Assembly (NCBI GenBank): GCA_051880495.1
Contig: JBJEOB010000048.1
Coordinates: forward strand, 1-15,478
Length of the DNA stretch: 15,478 nucleotides
DNA from: MGBC120314 sp051880495
Lineage (GTDB): Bacteria; Bacillota; Clostridia; Lachnospirales; Lachnospiraceae
Direction of reading: 5' to 3'
Below are positions 1 through 7,631 of the stretch, piece by piece. The position numbers and the translations under genes are program-made. Below the pieces are notes generated by a model. That model searched no databases, was not told the origin of the DNA, and saw only the letters and a list, made by a program, of their open reading frames with translations. Every line of letters begins with the position of its first letter. Position 1 is the first letter of the stretch.

Positions 1-339
1 AAAGTTACCGCACTTATTGAGTCTGCAAAAACAAAGGATATTACCTACACCAGAATAAGCCGTGCCCTTATGCATCTTTTGTTAGATATTAAAGAGGATG
101 ATTATCTTAAGCTTAAAACACAGCCGTGTCCATATATCAGAGTCCTCGGCTTTAATGATGCCGGTCAAAAATATTTAGCTTCAGTCAAAAAGGACATCGC
201 ATGTCCGATTATTGTAAAACCTGCAGACTACAAAGATGAGTTAAAACAGGATATTTATGCAAGTGATATATATAATATGATTTTATCACATAAATCCGGT
301 ACTGAAACTGTAAGTGATTATAAAAGACAAACAAGATAG
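1..339 (+). CDS. tmcAL: tRNA(Met) cytidine acetate ligase, C-terminal part (5' end outside the window)
   Basis: The reading frame is open from base 1 and gives the last 112 residues of the protein, ending at TAG. The family (TmcAL, formerly YlbM/DUF795 nucleotidyltransferase) activates acetate with ATP and acetylates the wobble cytidine (C34) of elongator tRNA-Met in the cytosol. Seen here: the TYTRISRALMHLLLDI segment followed by YIRVLGFNDAGQKYL, which I recognise as the conserved C-terminal region of this family. The N-terminal nucleotidyltransferase domain with its HxGH-type motif lies outside the window and cannot be checked. The gene is the only plus-strand gene and converges on the minus-strand operon. 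Its terminator (454-487) is about 115 bases past the stop codon because a palindromic element lies between. The family call is fairly sure; the activity is inferred. Confidence 0.85.
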   Translation, partial: KVTALIESAKTKDITYTRISRALMHLLLDIKEDDYLKLKTQPCPYIRVLGFNDAGQKYLASVKKDIACPIIVKPADYKDELKQDIYASDIYNMILSHKSGTETVSDYKRQTR

Positions 340-364
340 AGAAATTGCAACGAGATTTCCTCTC

Positions 365-450
365 AGGATTAGGGTGTCATAAGCCAAATAATTAAAATAT
401 ATCCGTCAGATTGCACAAAATTATCATTTGGCTTTTGACACCCTAATCCT
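365..450. repeat. 86-bp imperfect palindrome, possible MITE-like element or long intergenic hairpin
   Basis: Arms at 365-392 and 423-450 (28 bp each) pair at 26 of 28 positions around a 30-base AT-rich centre. The outer arms begin AGGATTAGGGTGTCA and end with the exact complement; the mismatches are at 380/435 and 390/425. No poly-T follows either arm, so it is not a standard intrinsic terminator. It lies between the tmcAL stop and the bidirectional terminator, inside the 3' untranslated region of both convergent transcripts. The near-perfect terminal inverted repeats and short non-coding centre resemble a miniature inverted-repeat transposable element, but I see no target-site duplication, so a plain mRNA-stabilising hairpin is also possible. 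Confidence 0.7.
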
Positions 451-453
451 ATC

Positions 454-487
454 AGCTAAAAAAGTCACCTCGGTGACTTTTTTAGCT
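454..487. terminator. bidirectional intrinsic terminator between convergent genes
   Basis: This is a perfect 16-bp inverted repeat (454-469 with 472-487). The GC-rich core is GTCACC/GGTGAC, flanked by A6 on one side and T6 on the other. On either strand it gives a stable hairpin followed by a U-tract, so it can end both tmcAL on the plus strand and the glycosyltransferase operon on the minus strand. The TAA stop codon of the minus-strand glycosyltransferase (482-484) lies inside the hairpin's A/T tract. Confidence 0.9.
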
Positions 488-1546
488 GGAGAACATCTCA
501 TTTAATGCATTCTTTAAATAGTATCCCTTTTTAACGTTTTCAGATACTTTTTTTACATTTGAAAGCAGTTCCTGATACTCAGTTTCTGTCATTTCATCAA
601 GGATTGTTGATATTTCATCAAGATTATCTATAACAAATCCACATTTATTCTCAATAACAAAGTCAGAAAGCCCGGCATTTTTCCAGACGAATACCGGAAG
701 TCCGCATGCAAGATAAAGACCACATTTATGTGAATTATTATATCTTAAATATTCTCCGAGTCCACCGCTTAATTCATGAACACCATCACCGTCCCAGACA
801 AGTCCGAAATGACACGCAGTTACATAATGAGGCAGTTCTTCAGGTGAAACACTTCCCATATGTTCATGATTCCTGCTGTTATCAATTACACGGTCACAGT
901 TTCCCCAAAGTTTAAAGAATATATTATCACCCTTAACTTCATCAAGTTTTGAAATAAACTCTGCCTTATTAAGATTGCCGGCAAATGCAATCTGCCACTT
1001 TTCACCCTCGGTGTGAACCCGGCATTTGATTGGAAAATCATTATCGTCAATAATGTAATCCCACGTTCCGACAGTGATAATTTGGGATGTGACGCCCTGC
1101 TCTTCCAAGAATTGTTTTGAATTGACATTTGGTGCAAGGATTATTGTGGCACTTCCTATAAGTTCCATATCCTTCTTTATCCATTCTTTGATTTCCGGCT
1201 TGTCAAAATCACCGCCCCGAATCGAATTAATATCATTTACAAAACATACTGTCTTAATATTACGTTTTTTGGCAAACTTATCTAACAGCTTAATTTTAAG
1301 CTTATTTTCAGGAAAAGAAAAAATACAGTAATCACCTGGTTTTAATACAAACCATATATGCCACATAAGGATTGGTATATCAAGCGCTTTAAGATATTTA
1401 GGTGCTGTTTTGGGTACACCCGGCATAATCTTAACGCCATTATCCGTAAACACCTTAAACACATCCCGCATTGCCTTGCCTGCGGCATTAAACTCATGAT
1501 CTATTTTCTGATTTAATATATAAGCTTTTTTCTTGGTATTTTTCAC
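482..1546 (-). CDS. Gtf3-like sugar transferase (GT-B type glycosyltransferase)
   Basis: A 354-residue protein similar in pattern to Gtf3/beta-1,6-galactofuranosyltransferase-type enzymes, which transfer a sugar from a nucleotide sugar onto a glycoprotein or cell-surface glycan in the cytoplasm. Seen: an N-terminal Rossmann-like half with CFVNDINSIRGG (101-112); the VGTWDY motif (159-164) near the domain junction; and the C-terminal donor-binding signature FGLVWDG (247-253), GEYLRYNNSHKCGLYLACGL (264-283), PVFVWKNAGLSDFV (284-297). The start is GTG with an AAGGTGG ribosome binding site just upstream. It is the last gene of the long minus-strand run, 22 bp after the fucosyltransferase gene, and its stop lies inside the terminator. 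The fold call is good; donor and acceptor are unknown. A role with the neighbouring fucosyltransferase is inferred from position only. Confidence 0.8.
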   Translation of the reverse strand: MKNTKKKAYILNQKIDHEFNAAGKAMRDVFKVFTDNGVKIMPGVPKTAPKYLKALDIPILMWHIWFVLKPGDYCIFSFPENKLKIKLLDKFAKKRNIKTVCFVNDINSIRGGDFDKPEIKEWIKKDMELIGSATIILAPNVNSKQFLEEQGVTSQIITVGTWDYIIDDNDFPIKCRVHTEGEKWQIAFAGNLNKAEFISKLDEVKGDNIFFKLWGNCDRVIDNSRNHEHMGSVSPEELPHYVTACHFGLVWDGDGVHELSGGLGEYLRYNNSHKCGLYLACGLPVFVWKNAGLSDFVIENKCGFVIDNLDEISTILDEMTETEYQELLSNVKKVSENVKKGYYLKNALNEMFSS

Positions 1547-1568
1547 TCTTCCACCTTCAATTCATACA

Positions 1569-2396
1569 TTATATGACAATCCAGCCGTCCGGATAAATAT
1601 TGCTTGATGCATTGCTTATTACCGGTGCAATAATTATTTTTTCGGGATTAGGATTAAGATATGCTGCCCACCAGCTAAATGTACTGTTGGAAATAATCTG
1701 GTTTCTGCATGAACTCATCATAAAAAATTCGTCTGTGTCAGAGAATTCACCAAGATCAGAAACACACTCAACCTGCATATTTTCATCCCATTCACGCATA
1801 CATTCTGATGCTTTTTTAGTATCATTTGTAAATACGATATAACGGACACCCGGATTTACCGAATTCATTTTCTCAACAGCACGTCTGAAATATTCTGACG
1901 CAGGCCCGATTATATCTCCGCCGCGAATGTGAATTGCGCATGTGTTCTCAGAAGAAAATCTTCCAATCAGCTCTTTTACCCTTGGCTGTTGTTCATATTT
2001 ACACTGAAACTGCCTTATTATATCGTCCCTGCAAAAATCAAAAAACTGATAATTCTGCCAGTAACCATACAAATAATTGTTTCTAAATCTTTTTTTTCGA
2101 TAAACACGCTCATCATATAAGAAAACATAATTTTTATTTTCATAGATTACATGATGAAAGAGGTCACGCCACAGCCGCTTAAAGACTTTATGAAAAAATG
2201 TCTTATTCGAAAACGAAACCGTATCATGGCAATCAATGCAAAACACTTCTTCAAGCTGATAATCCCTGATATCAGAATTGTCACACTCTGATATATCTAA
2301 TCGCAATGTATCATTATTTTTTTTTGCAGCCGCATATCCACAGGCATAATTGTACATCTGATTACCAAGGCCATCACCTATTTTTACTATTACCAT
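1569..2396 (-). CDS. GT11 family glycosyltransferase, probable alpha-1,2-fucosyltransferase
   Basis: A 275-residue protein with family GT11 landmarks: GDGLGNQMYNYACG at 7-20, the donor-binding motif HIRGGD at 156-161 (usually HxRRGDY, so the second Arg is Gly here), FTND at 189-192, and SNSTFSWWAAYL at 237-248. GT11 enzymes move fucose from GDP-fucose to the 2-OH of a terminal galactose on lipopolysaccharide, capsule or glycoprotein glycans. The gene starts with ATG preceded by GGAG. It follows the UPF0210 gene by 18 bp and precedes the Gtf3-like gene by 22 bp, so the two transferases probably act on the same glycan. No GDP-fucose synthesis genes are in view. Some GT11 members transfer other sugars, so the exact donor is an inference. 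Confidence 0.85.
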   Translation of the reverse strand: MVIVKIGDGLGNQMYNYACGYAAAKKNNDTLRLDISECDNSDIRDYQLEEVFCIDCHDTVSFSNKTFFHKVFKRLWRDLFHHVIYENKNYVFLYDERVYRKKRFRNNYLYGYWQNYQFFDFCRDDIIRQFQCKYEQQPRVKELIGRFSSENTCAIHIRGGDIIGPASEYFRRAVEKMNSVNPGVRYIVFTNDTKKASECMREWDENMQVECVSDLGEFSDTDEFFMMSSCRNQIISNSTFSWWAAYLNPNPEKIIIAPVISNASSNIYPDGWIVI

Positions 2397-2414
2397 TACA
2401 ATCTCCGTAAAAAA

Positions 2415-3779
2415 TTAATTCTTAAAACTGTGAATTGGTGCCGGAATTCTTCCGCCTCTGTTAACAAACTTACTGCAGTCAAACCTGTTAACAGGCATAA
2501 CAGGCGCATAACCAAGAAGTCCGCCGAATTCAACGCTCTCGCCCACTGATTTACCGATTACAGGTATAATTCTGACTGCTGTTGTCTTCTGGTTTACCAT
2601 ACCGATAGCAGCCTCATCAGCAATAATTCCTGATATTGTTGCTGCAGGTGTATCACCCGGAATTGCAATCATATCAAGGCCTACCGAGCATACACATGTC
2701 ATCGCTTCAAGCTTTTCTATTGTCAGTGCACCTTCCAGAACAGCATCTATCATACCCTGGTCTTCACTTACCGGAATAAATGCACCGCTAAGTCCGCCAA
2801 CATAAGATGACGCCATAACTCCACCCTTTTTAACCTGATCATTAAGCATGGCGAGTGCGGCCGTAGTACCCGGTGCACCGGCTCTTTCCAAGCCAATTTC
2901 CTCAAGAATTTCAGCAACACTGTCACCCACAGCCGGTGTCGGCGCAAGTGAAAGGTCTATAATACCAAACGGAACATTTAATCTTTTTGATGCCTCCTGT
3001 GCAACAAGCTGTCCTACTCGTGTAATCTTAAATGCCGTTTTCTTGATTGTCTCACATAACACTTCAAAATTGGCGTCCCTTACCTGTTCAAGTGCATATT
3101 TAACTACACCCGGGCCACTTACACCTACATTAATTATGGCATCAGCCTCTGATACGCCATGAAAAGCGCCTGCCATAAATGGATTATCATCAGGTGCATT
3201 ACACAAAATAACAAGCTTGGCACAGCCTAATGAATCATTTTCCTTTGTATATTCAGCCGTTTCCTTCACGATTTCACCAAGAAGCTTAACAGCATCCATA
3301 TTAATTCCGGTCTTTGTAGAGCCGACATTAACAGAACTGCATATCATATCTGTACTTGCAAGTGCTTTAGGAATGGAACGAATTAATAATTCATCACTAT
3401 GTGTCATTCCTTTTGAAACTACTGCCGAATAACCGCCAAGGAAATTCACTCCTACCTTCTTTGCAGCTTCATCGAGTGTTTTTGCAATTTCAACATAGTC
3501 GTCACTTGTTTTGCAACATGCACCACCTACAAGCGATATAGGCGTTATTGAAATACGCTTGTTAACAATTGGAATACCAAATTCCTTTGAAATTTCTTCA
3601 CCCGTGCTTACAAGATTCTTCGCATAGGTTGTTATCTTATCGTATATTTTCTTTTTGGTAACGTTTAAATCCGAATCTGCACAATCAAGCAGGTTAATAC
3701 CCATTGTAATTGTTCTTACATCAAGATTTTCCTGTTCAATCATCTTATTAGTTTCGACAACTTCAAATAAATTAATCAT
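2415..3779 (-). CDS. UPF0210 / DUF711 family protein with PFL-like fold
   Basis: A 454-residue protein of full family length, recognised from DVRTITMGINLLDCAD near the N-terminus, the GGYSAVVSKGMTHSD region, the glycine-rich SYVGGLSGAFIPVSEDQGM segment and the FNRGGRIPAP-like ending (here FVNRGGRIPAPIHS). Members have a pyruvate-formate-lyase-like barrel fold by structure, but no proven reaction. The ATG has GGAGG six bases upstream. It follows the small ACT-domain gene by 14 bp. This gene pair (UPF0237 then UPF0210) is conserved across Firmicutes, which suggests that the ACT protein senses a small ligand for this partner. That last point is inference. There is no sign of truncation. The protein is probably cytosolic, since no signal peptide or membrane segment is visible. 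Confidence 0.9.
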   Translation of the reverse strand: MINLFEVVETNKMIEQENLDVRTITMGINLLDCADSDLNVTKKKIYDKITTYAKNLVSTGEEISKEFGIPIVNKRISITPISLVGGACCKTSDDYVEIAKTLDEAAKKVGVNFLGGYSAVVSKGMTHSDELLIRSIPKALASTDMICSSVNVGSTKTGINMDAVKLLGEIVKETAEYTKENDSLGCAKLVILCNAPDDNPFMAGAFHGVSEADAIINVGVSGPGVVKYALEQVRDANFEVLCETIKKTAFKITRVGQLVAQEASKRLNVPFGIIDLSLAPTPAVGDSVAEILEEIGLERAGAPGTTAALAMLNDQVKKGGVMASSYVGGLSGAFIPVSEDQGMIDAVLEGALTIEKLEAMTCVCSVGLDMIAIPGDTPAATISGIIADEAAIGMVNQKTTAVRIIPVIGKSVGESVEFGGLLGYAPVMPVNRFDCSKFVNRGGRIPAPIHSFKN

Positions 3780-3793
3780 TTCATGCCTCCAAA

Positions 3794-4066
3794 CTAAATT
3801 CTGTGCATCATGTCAAAAATATCTTCATGCTGACATTTAATGATAACACCGATGCTTTTACCGAGCTCTGCCAATTCAGACGAAACAATATCAAAAGGCT
3901 TTGTTGATTTATTCATATCAACAATCATCATCATATTAAAATATTCCTGTACAATTGTCTGCGAAATATCAAGAATATTTACTCCGTTTTCAGCTAAGTA
4001 TGTACAAACCTTGGCAATTATACCAACTGTATCCTTTCCAACCACTGTAATAATTGTTTTTTTCAT
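3794..4066 (-). CDS. ACT domain protein, UPF0237 family
   Basis: A 90-residue, single-domain protein: MKKTIITVVGKDTVGIIAKV is the first beta strand and ligand loop of an ACT domain, followed by NGVNILDISQTIV. ACT domains bind amino acids or similar small molecules. UPF0237 proteins are related to the regulatory domain of GcvR and are nearly always encoded next to a UPF0210 gene, as here (14 bp downstream). I chose the ATG at 4066 rather than an in-frame ATG six codons earlier (4084), because GGAGG stands at the right distance before it and the family begins with this strand. It is probably a regulatory or sensing partner of the downstream PFL-like protein; the ligand is not known. Confidence 0.9.
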   Translation of the reverse strand: MKKTIITVVGKDTVGIIAKVCTYLAENGVNILDISQTIVQEYFNMMMIVDMNKSTKPFDIVSSELAELGKSIGVIIKCQHEDIFDMMHRI

Positions 4067-4093
4067 ATTAATCCTCCATAACATTTTCTAATA

Positions 4094-4891
4094 TTATATT
4101 TCAATCAGGCATGACGGTTCGCTTCTACCAGCTACCTGTATATCAAAATCTTCGGCTTTGTATTCATTCTCGCCCAGATTAATTTCAAGTCTGACTGTTT
4201 CAAACGCAAGGTCTGCGTAATTATTTTCATGGCTTAAATGTCCTAAAAGAACATGTTTAAGGTCATCATTTAAAAGTTCATTAAGAAGTCTTCCTGATGA
4301 TTCATTGGATAAATGCCCCCTGTCACCAAGAATTCTTCTCTTTAAATAATACGGATACGGACCTGTTTCAAGCATCCTTATATCATGATTTGCCTCAATA
4401 ATCAACGAATTTAAGCCCTGTAAATTATTGACTATATAATCATCATAATGACCTAAGTCCGTAATTACACCCATTTTTTGTCTGTTGTCTGAAACTGTGT
4501 ATGCATAAGGTTCATTTGCATCATGATAGATATTCATTGCATGAATGGAAAGATCCTGTATACAAAAATCACCGTCTGCTTCGACAACATGGAATAATTC
4601 AGGATCCAAATCCTTAGTTTTACTGTATTGCCTGATACCCTGTATCGTTCCGGCTGAAGCATATACCGGTATCTGATTCTTACGGAGAAGAACTCCAAGC
4701 CCATCAATATGGTCTGAATGTTCATGTGTAACAAGTACCGCTGAAATATCAGAAATATCAAGTCCTATTTTATTAAGTCCCTCAACGACTCTTTTTCTGC
4801 TTATACCATCATCTATAAGAATATGCGTATTATCAGAACCTATGTAAATACAATTGCCGCTGCTTCCGCTGGCAATACTCATCATTCTCAT
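4094..4891 (-). CDS. metallo-beta-lactamase fold hydrolase, YycJ/WalJ-like
   Basis: A 265-residue MBL-fold protein. Seen: the family opening SIASGSSGNCIYIG (5-18), the metal-binding motif THEHSDH (55-61), a later metal Asp in GVITDLGHY, and NHDIRML and LGDRGHLSNE motifs typical of the YycJ/WalJ/VicX branch. Known members are encoded near WalRK in Bacilli and are proposed phosphodiesterases or nucleases that link DNA replication or repair to cell division; the reaction is not settled. Here the gene is instead coupled to the FtsA-like gene: its ATG is one base after that gene's TAA, and its GGGAG ribosome binding site lies inside the upstream coding region. That strongly suggests translational coupling. 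All metal ligands look present. The fold is sure, the role is inferred. Confidence 0.88.
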   Translation of the reverse strand: MRMMSIASGSSGNCIYIGSDNTHILIDDGISRKRVVEGLNKIGLDISDISAVLVTHEHSDHIDGLGVLLRKNQIPVYASAGTIQGIRQYSKTKDLDPELFHVVEADGDFCIQDLSIHAMNIYHDANEPYAYTVSDNRQKMGVITDLGHYDDYIVNNLQGLNSLIIEANHDIRMLETGPYPYYLKRRILGDRGHLSNESSGRLLNELLNDDLKHVLLGHLSHENNYADLAFETVRLEINLGENEYKAEDFDIQVAGRSEPSCLIEI

Positions 4892-4892
4892 T

Positions 4893-6968
4893 TTACTGCT
4901 CCCAATAAATCTTTATAATATCTCCGTCTGCAACGAAAGAAGAATAGTCCGTTTTTTGACCGTTTACTTCAATGGCAACGCCGCTTCCCTGCGGTTTAGA
5001 GAGATCAAAATCATATACGAGGAATATGTCAACAACTGCATACCGGCTCTTACCCGTAAGTGTTACCGGTGTATCATTTACCACTACATGTATATCTATA
5101 TTCTGAACTGCTTCTGAAGTACCACTTTCTTCAGATTCCTGTTTTTCTTCGGCAAATGACTTCTCTACACTATCCGTCTTATGCACTTCCTCTTTTACAG
5201 CATCATTTTCTTCACCAAACATCTTTCTTGTCTCAACGGTGAAGTTTTCATAAACCTTTGTGTCTAAATCGGCAAGTGTATTATTTACATAAACTTCAAG
5301 ATCCATGATATCTATATCAAGGAATTCAAATAACTGTCCCACTGTATAATAATTTTCCATGGAAATATTGTCATTTTCCTGAATCTCGTAGTATTCAGAC
5401 TGTAAACTGCCATTCACATAGGCAAATTTTGGACAGGAAACCATCTTTCCATTTACCTTAAAATCAACAATTGACTTAAATTCATCAAGTTGTCCAATCA
5501 TCATTACAGCCGGCTTACCAACTGTAGACTCCCTGACCTCAATTTTATCATTTTTCTCAATGGAAGCATTCATGTTGGTTTCTTTACCGTTTAATAAAAT
5601 AACCGCAGCCTCGCCAATATCTCCTCTTGCAAGACGCGCCTTACCATTAACCGTAAAATTAAGTTCCCTTCCTCTTCTCGGGAATAAGTATTCATTAGGG
5701 AAACCTGCCTGAAGCAGTGCATCAATAACAGTAAGACGATTATTATCATACAGCTTGATTCTTTCCCCGTTTACCTGCACAAAAATAAAACTGTTCTTCT
5801 GGGCATAGTAATTCATACATATACCAACAGGTGTAACATACAGCGAATCCTTTTTATATTCCTGTACGTTAAAGTCTATCATAGACATAACTTCTTCGCC
5901 TCTTAGAGCGACTCTCTCTGATGGTATTCCCAGATTTTTTGCAAGTTTTTCAGTATATTGAGGTATCTTTCCGCCGCCGCCAACGACAAACACAGCACTT
6001 ACGGATTTACCGCCATTTAACTCTATGATTCTCTGTGCAGTCTCCTTGGTCATCGTTGAAACAATCTCATCAACTGCCTCGCATACTTCATTACCGTCTG
6101 TTTTCTGCATAAGTCCCATAATATCTTTATAGTTTATGATGCCCTTTTTCTTGTATGCCTGCATCTTGATTTTCTCAGCCGTGTTAAAATCAACAAGATA
6201 TCTCTGTGCAATCACTTCTGTTATTTCATCTCCGGCAAACGGAATCATACCATACGCAAATATACTGCCGGATTTGGTTATGCAGATATCGGATGTACCT
6301 GCGCCTACATCTATAAGTGCAATATTAAGAAGACGGTACTGTTCAGGGATTGCAACGTTAATTGCCGCAATCGGCTCCAGAGTAAGACTGGCTACCGAAA
6401 GGTCAGCATAGCTTACAGCCTCATAAAGACCGTCAACAACCTCCTCAGGAAGAAATGTAGCAATCAAATCAACGCCAATACGGTTACCCTTGTGTCCTTC
6501 AAGGCTGCCGATTCCATACCCGTTTAAGTAATACTTGGTAGGTGAATTACCAACACAGTAAAACTTTACATCGCTTGTACCATCATTTATAATTTCATGT
6601 GCCTTCTCAACACCAATAAGATCAAGAGAATATATATGTTCTGCATTAATTCTTGTTTCCTGCTCAAACTCATAATCCGCATGAACATTTACTGTTTTTA
6701 ACACACGTCCCGCAGCGGCAATGCATACTTCACTAAGCTGTGTATCAATCTGCTTCTCCAACTGATACTTGACAGCTCTAATTGTATCACCGACCTTATA
6801 AATATCATGAATCTGTCCATCAAGCATTGCGCGTGTCTCATGCTCACGCTGTGCCATTGCAACGATTTTAAAGCGATTATGCTCAAGATATCCAACAATA
6901 CCAACTACATTTCTTGTTCCTATATCTAAACCAAATACTAAATCATTCTGGGTATTTTTAGGTGCCAT
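4893..6968 (-). CDS. FtsA-like actin-family ATPase with extended repeated C-terminal tail
   Basis: A 691-residue protein, much longer than classical FtsA (about 400-440). The first 390 residues carry the actin-fold nucleotide motifs: phosphate-1 FGLDIGTRNV (12-21), phosphate-2 ALIDVGAGTSDI (217-228) and the adenosine motif VFVVGGGGKIPQ (326-337). The SHS2-type subdomain of FtsA/PilM probably lies near 75-190. Residues 395-691 hold several short beta-rich units with VNG turns (399-401, 441-443, 505-507 and 668-670) and endings such as EKNDKIEV and ADGDIIKIYW, like ubiquitin/ThiS-type beta-grasp modules. An acidic, charged linker lies at about 585-622. The C-terminal amphipathic membrane helix of true FtsA is not evident. 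The ATG is preceded by GGGGG. The downstream WalJ-like gene is coupled by a one-base gap. A role in division or envelope assembly is inferred from the family. Confidence 0.8.
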   Translation of the reverse strand: MAPKNTQNDLVFGLDIGTRNVVGIVGYLEHNRFKIVAMAQREHETRAMLDGQIHDIYKVGDTIRAVKYQLEKQIDTQLSEVCIAAAGRVLKTVNVHADYEFEQETRINAEHIYSLDLIGVEKAHEIINDGTSDVKFYCVGNSPTKYYLNGYGIGSLEGHKGNRIGVDLIATFLPEEVVDGLYEAVSYADLSVASLTLEPIAAINVAIPEQYRLLNIALIDVGAGTSDICITKSGSIFAYGMIPFAGDEITEVIAQRYLVDFNTAEKIKMQAYKKKGIINYKDIMGLMQKTDGNEVCEAVDEIVSTMTKETAQRIIELNGGKSVSAVFVVGGGGKIPQYTEKLAKNLGIPSERVALRGEEVMSMIDFNVQEYKKDSLYVTPVGICMNYYAQKNSFIFVQVNGERIKLYDNNRLTVIDALLQAGFPNEYLFPRRGRELNFTVNGKARLARGDIGEAAVILLNGKETNMNASIEKNDKIEVRESTVGKPAVMMIGQLDEFKSIVDFKVNGKMVSCPKFAYVNGSLQSEYYEIQENDNISMENYYTVGQLFEFLDIDIMDLEVYVNNTLADLDTKVYENFTVETRKMFGEENDAVKEEVHKTDSVEKSFAEEKQESEESGTSEAVQNIDIHVVVNDTPVTLTGKSRYAVVDIFLVYDFDLSKPQGSGVAIEVNGQKTDYSSFVADGDIIKIYWEQ

Positions 6969-6991
6969 TTTATAACCCCCGTTATCCGTTC

Positions 6992-7019
6992 AATATACTA
7001 TTTATTAAGAATATCACAA
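6992..7019 (-). promoter_or_regulatory. putative sigma-A promoter for the FtsA-like gene
   Basis: Read on the minus strand, a -35 TTGTGA (7014-7019) and a -10 TATATT (6992-6997) are separated by 16 bp, giving a leader of roughly 20 bases before the FtsA-like ATG. The -10 matches consensus at 5 of 6 positions and the -35 at 4 of 6. The elements lie in the 54-bp gap after coaE. AT-rich gaps give such matches by chance, so this is a moderate call. Confidence 0.4.
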
Positions 7020-7022
7020 AAG

Positions 7023-7616
7023 TCATTCTTCTACTAGCTTTTTTTTCAACTGTACAAGTGTTTCTTCAATCCCATTGCTATTATCTATCACATAGTCAGA
7101 TTTTTCCCTGAACTCTTCCTCTGACATCTGATTACCCATTATACCGGCAATCTTCTGTAACGAATAGCCACGGCTCTCAATTAACCTTTTCACACGCACA
7201 TCATAATCGGCATAAATATACCATACTTCATCACAAAAGCTCTCATAGTGGTCATCAAAAAGTAATGCAGCTTCAACTATAAAATAATCAAATTTTCCAC
7301 AAGACCTTATGGAAGACATTTTTTTCTTTATGTTTTCCTTAACAACAGGATGGACAATTCCGTTTAACACGCCGAGTTTTTCGCTGTCATTAAATACAAT
7401 TTCTGCAAGTCTGTTTCGGTTTATCTGATCATTTTCATCAAGTATATCATCACCAAAAAAGTCAATTGCCTTGTAATATCCCTCTTCACCTTTATCAAGC
7501 ACATGACGCGCCACATCGTCTGCTTTAACAATATATGCATTAAAGTTTTCTTTTATCAGGTCAAGCACCATTGATTTGCCGCATCCGACTCCGCCTGTAA
7601 TTCCAATAACCTTCAT
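7023..7616 (-). CDS. coaE: dephospho-CoA kinase
   Basis: A 197-residue P-loop kinase that phosphorylates the 3'-OH of dephospho-CoA with ATP, the last step of coenzyme A synthesis, in the cytosol. Seen: the start MKVIGITGG with P-loop GGVGCGKS at 8-15; KADDVARHVL, the CoaE substrate-binding region; the VHPVVKENI segment; IVEAALLFD, equivalent to the conserved LLFE region; and a C-terminal RLIESRGYS lid segment. The length is normal for the family. The ATG follows GAGG and starts 15 bp after the polA stop codon. A polA-coaE order is common in Firmicutes, so the neighbourhood supports the call. No oddity was seen. Confidence 0.97.
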   Translation of the reverse strand: MKVIGITGGVGCGKSMVLDLIKENFNAYIVKADDVARHVLDKGEEGYYKAIDFFGDDILDENDQINRNRLAEIVFNDSEKLGVLNGIVHPVVKENIKKKMSSIRSCGKFDYFIVEAALLFDDHYESFCDEVWYIYADYDVRVKRLIESRGYSLQKIAGIMGNQMSEEEFREKSDYVIDNSNGIEETLVQLKKKLVEE

Positions 7617-7631
7617 ACTTTTGCCTCTGTT

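Noticed and set aside
2848..3162. Plus-strand open frame of 104 codons inside the UPF0210 gene
   Set aside because: It is fully antisense to a well-conserved protein with intact motifs; no domain or ribosome binding site was recognised.
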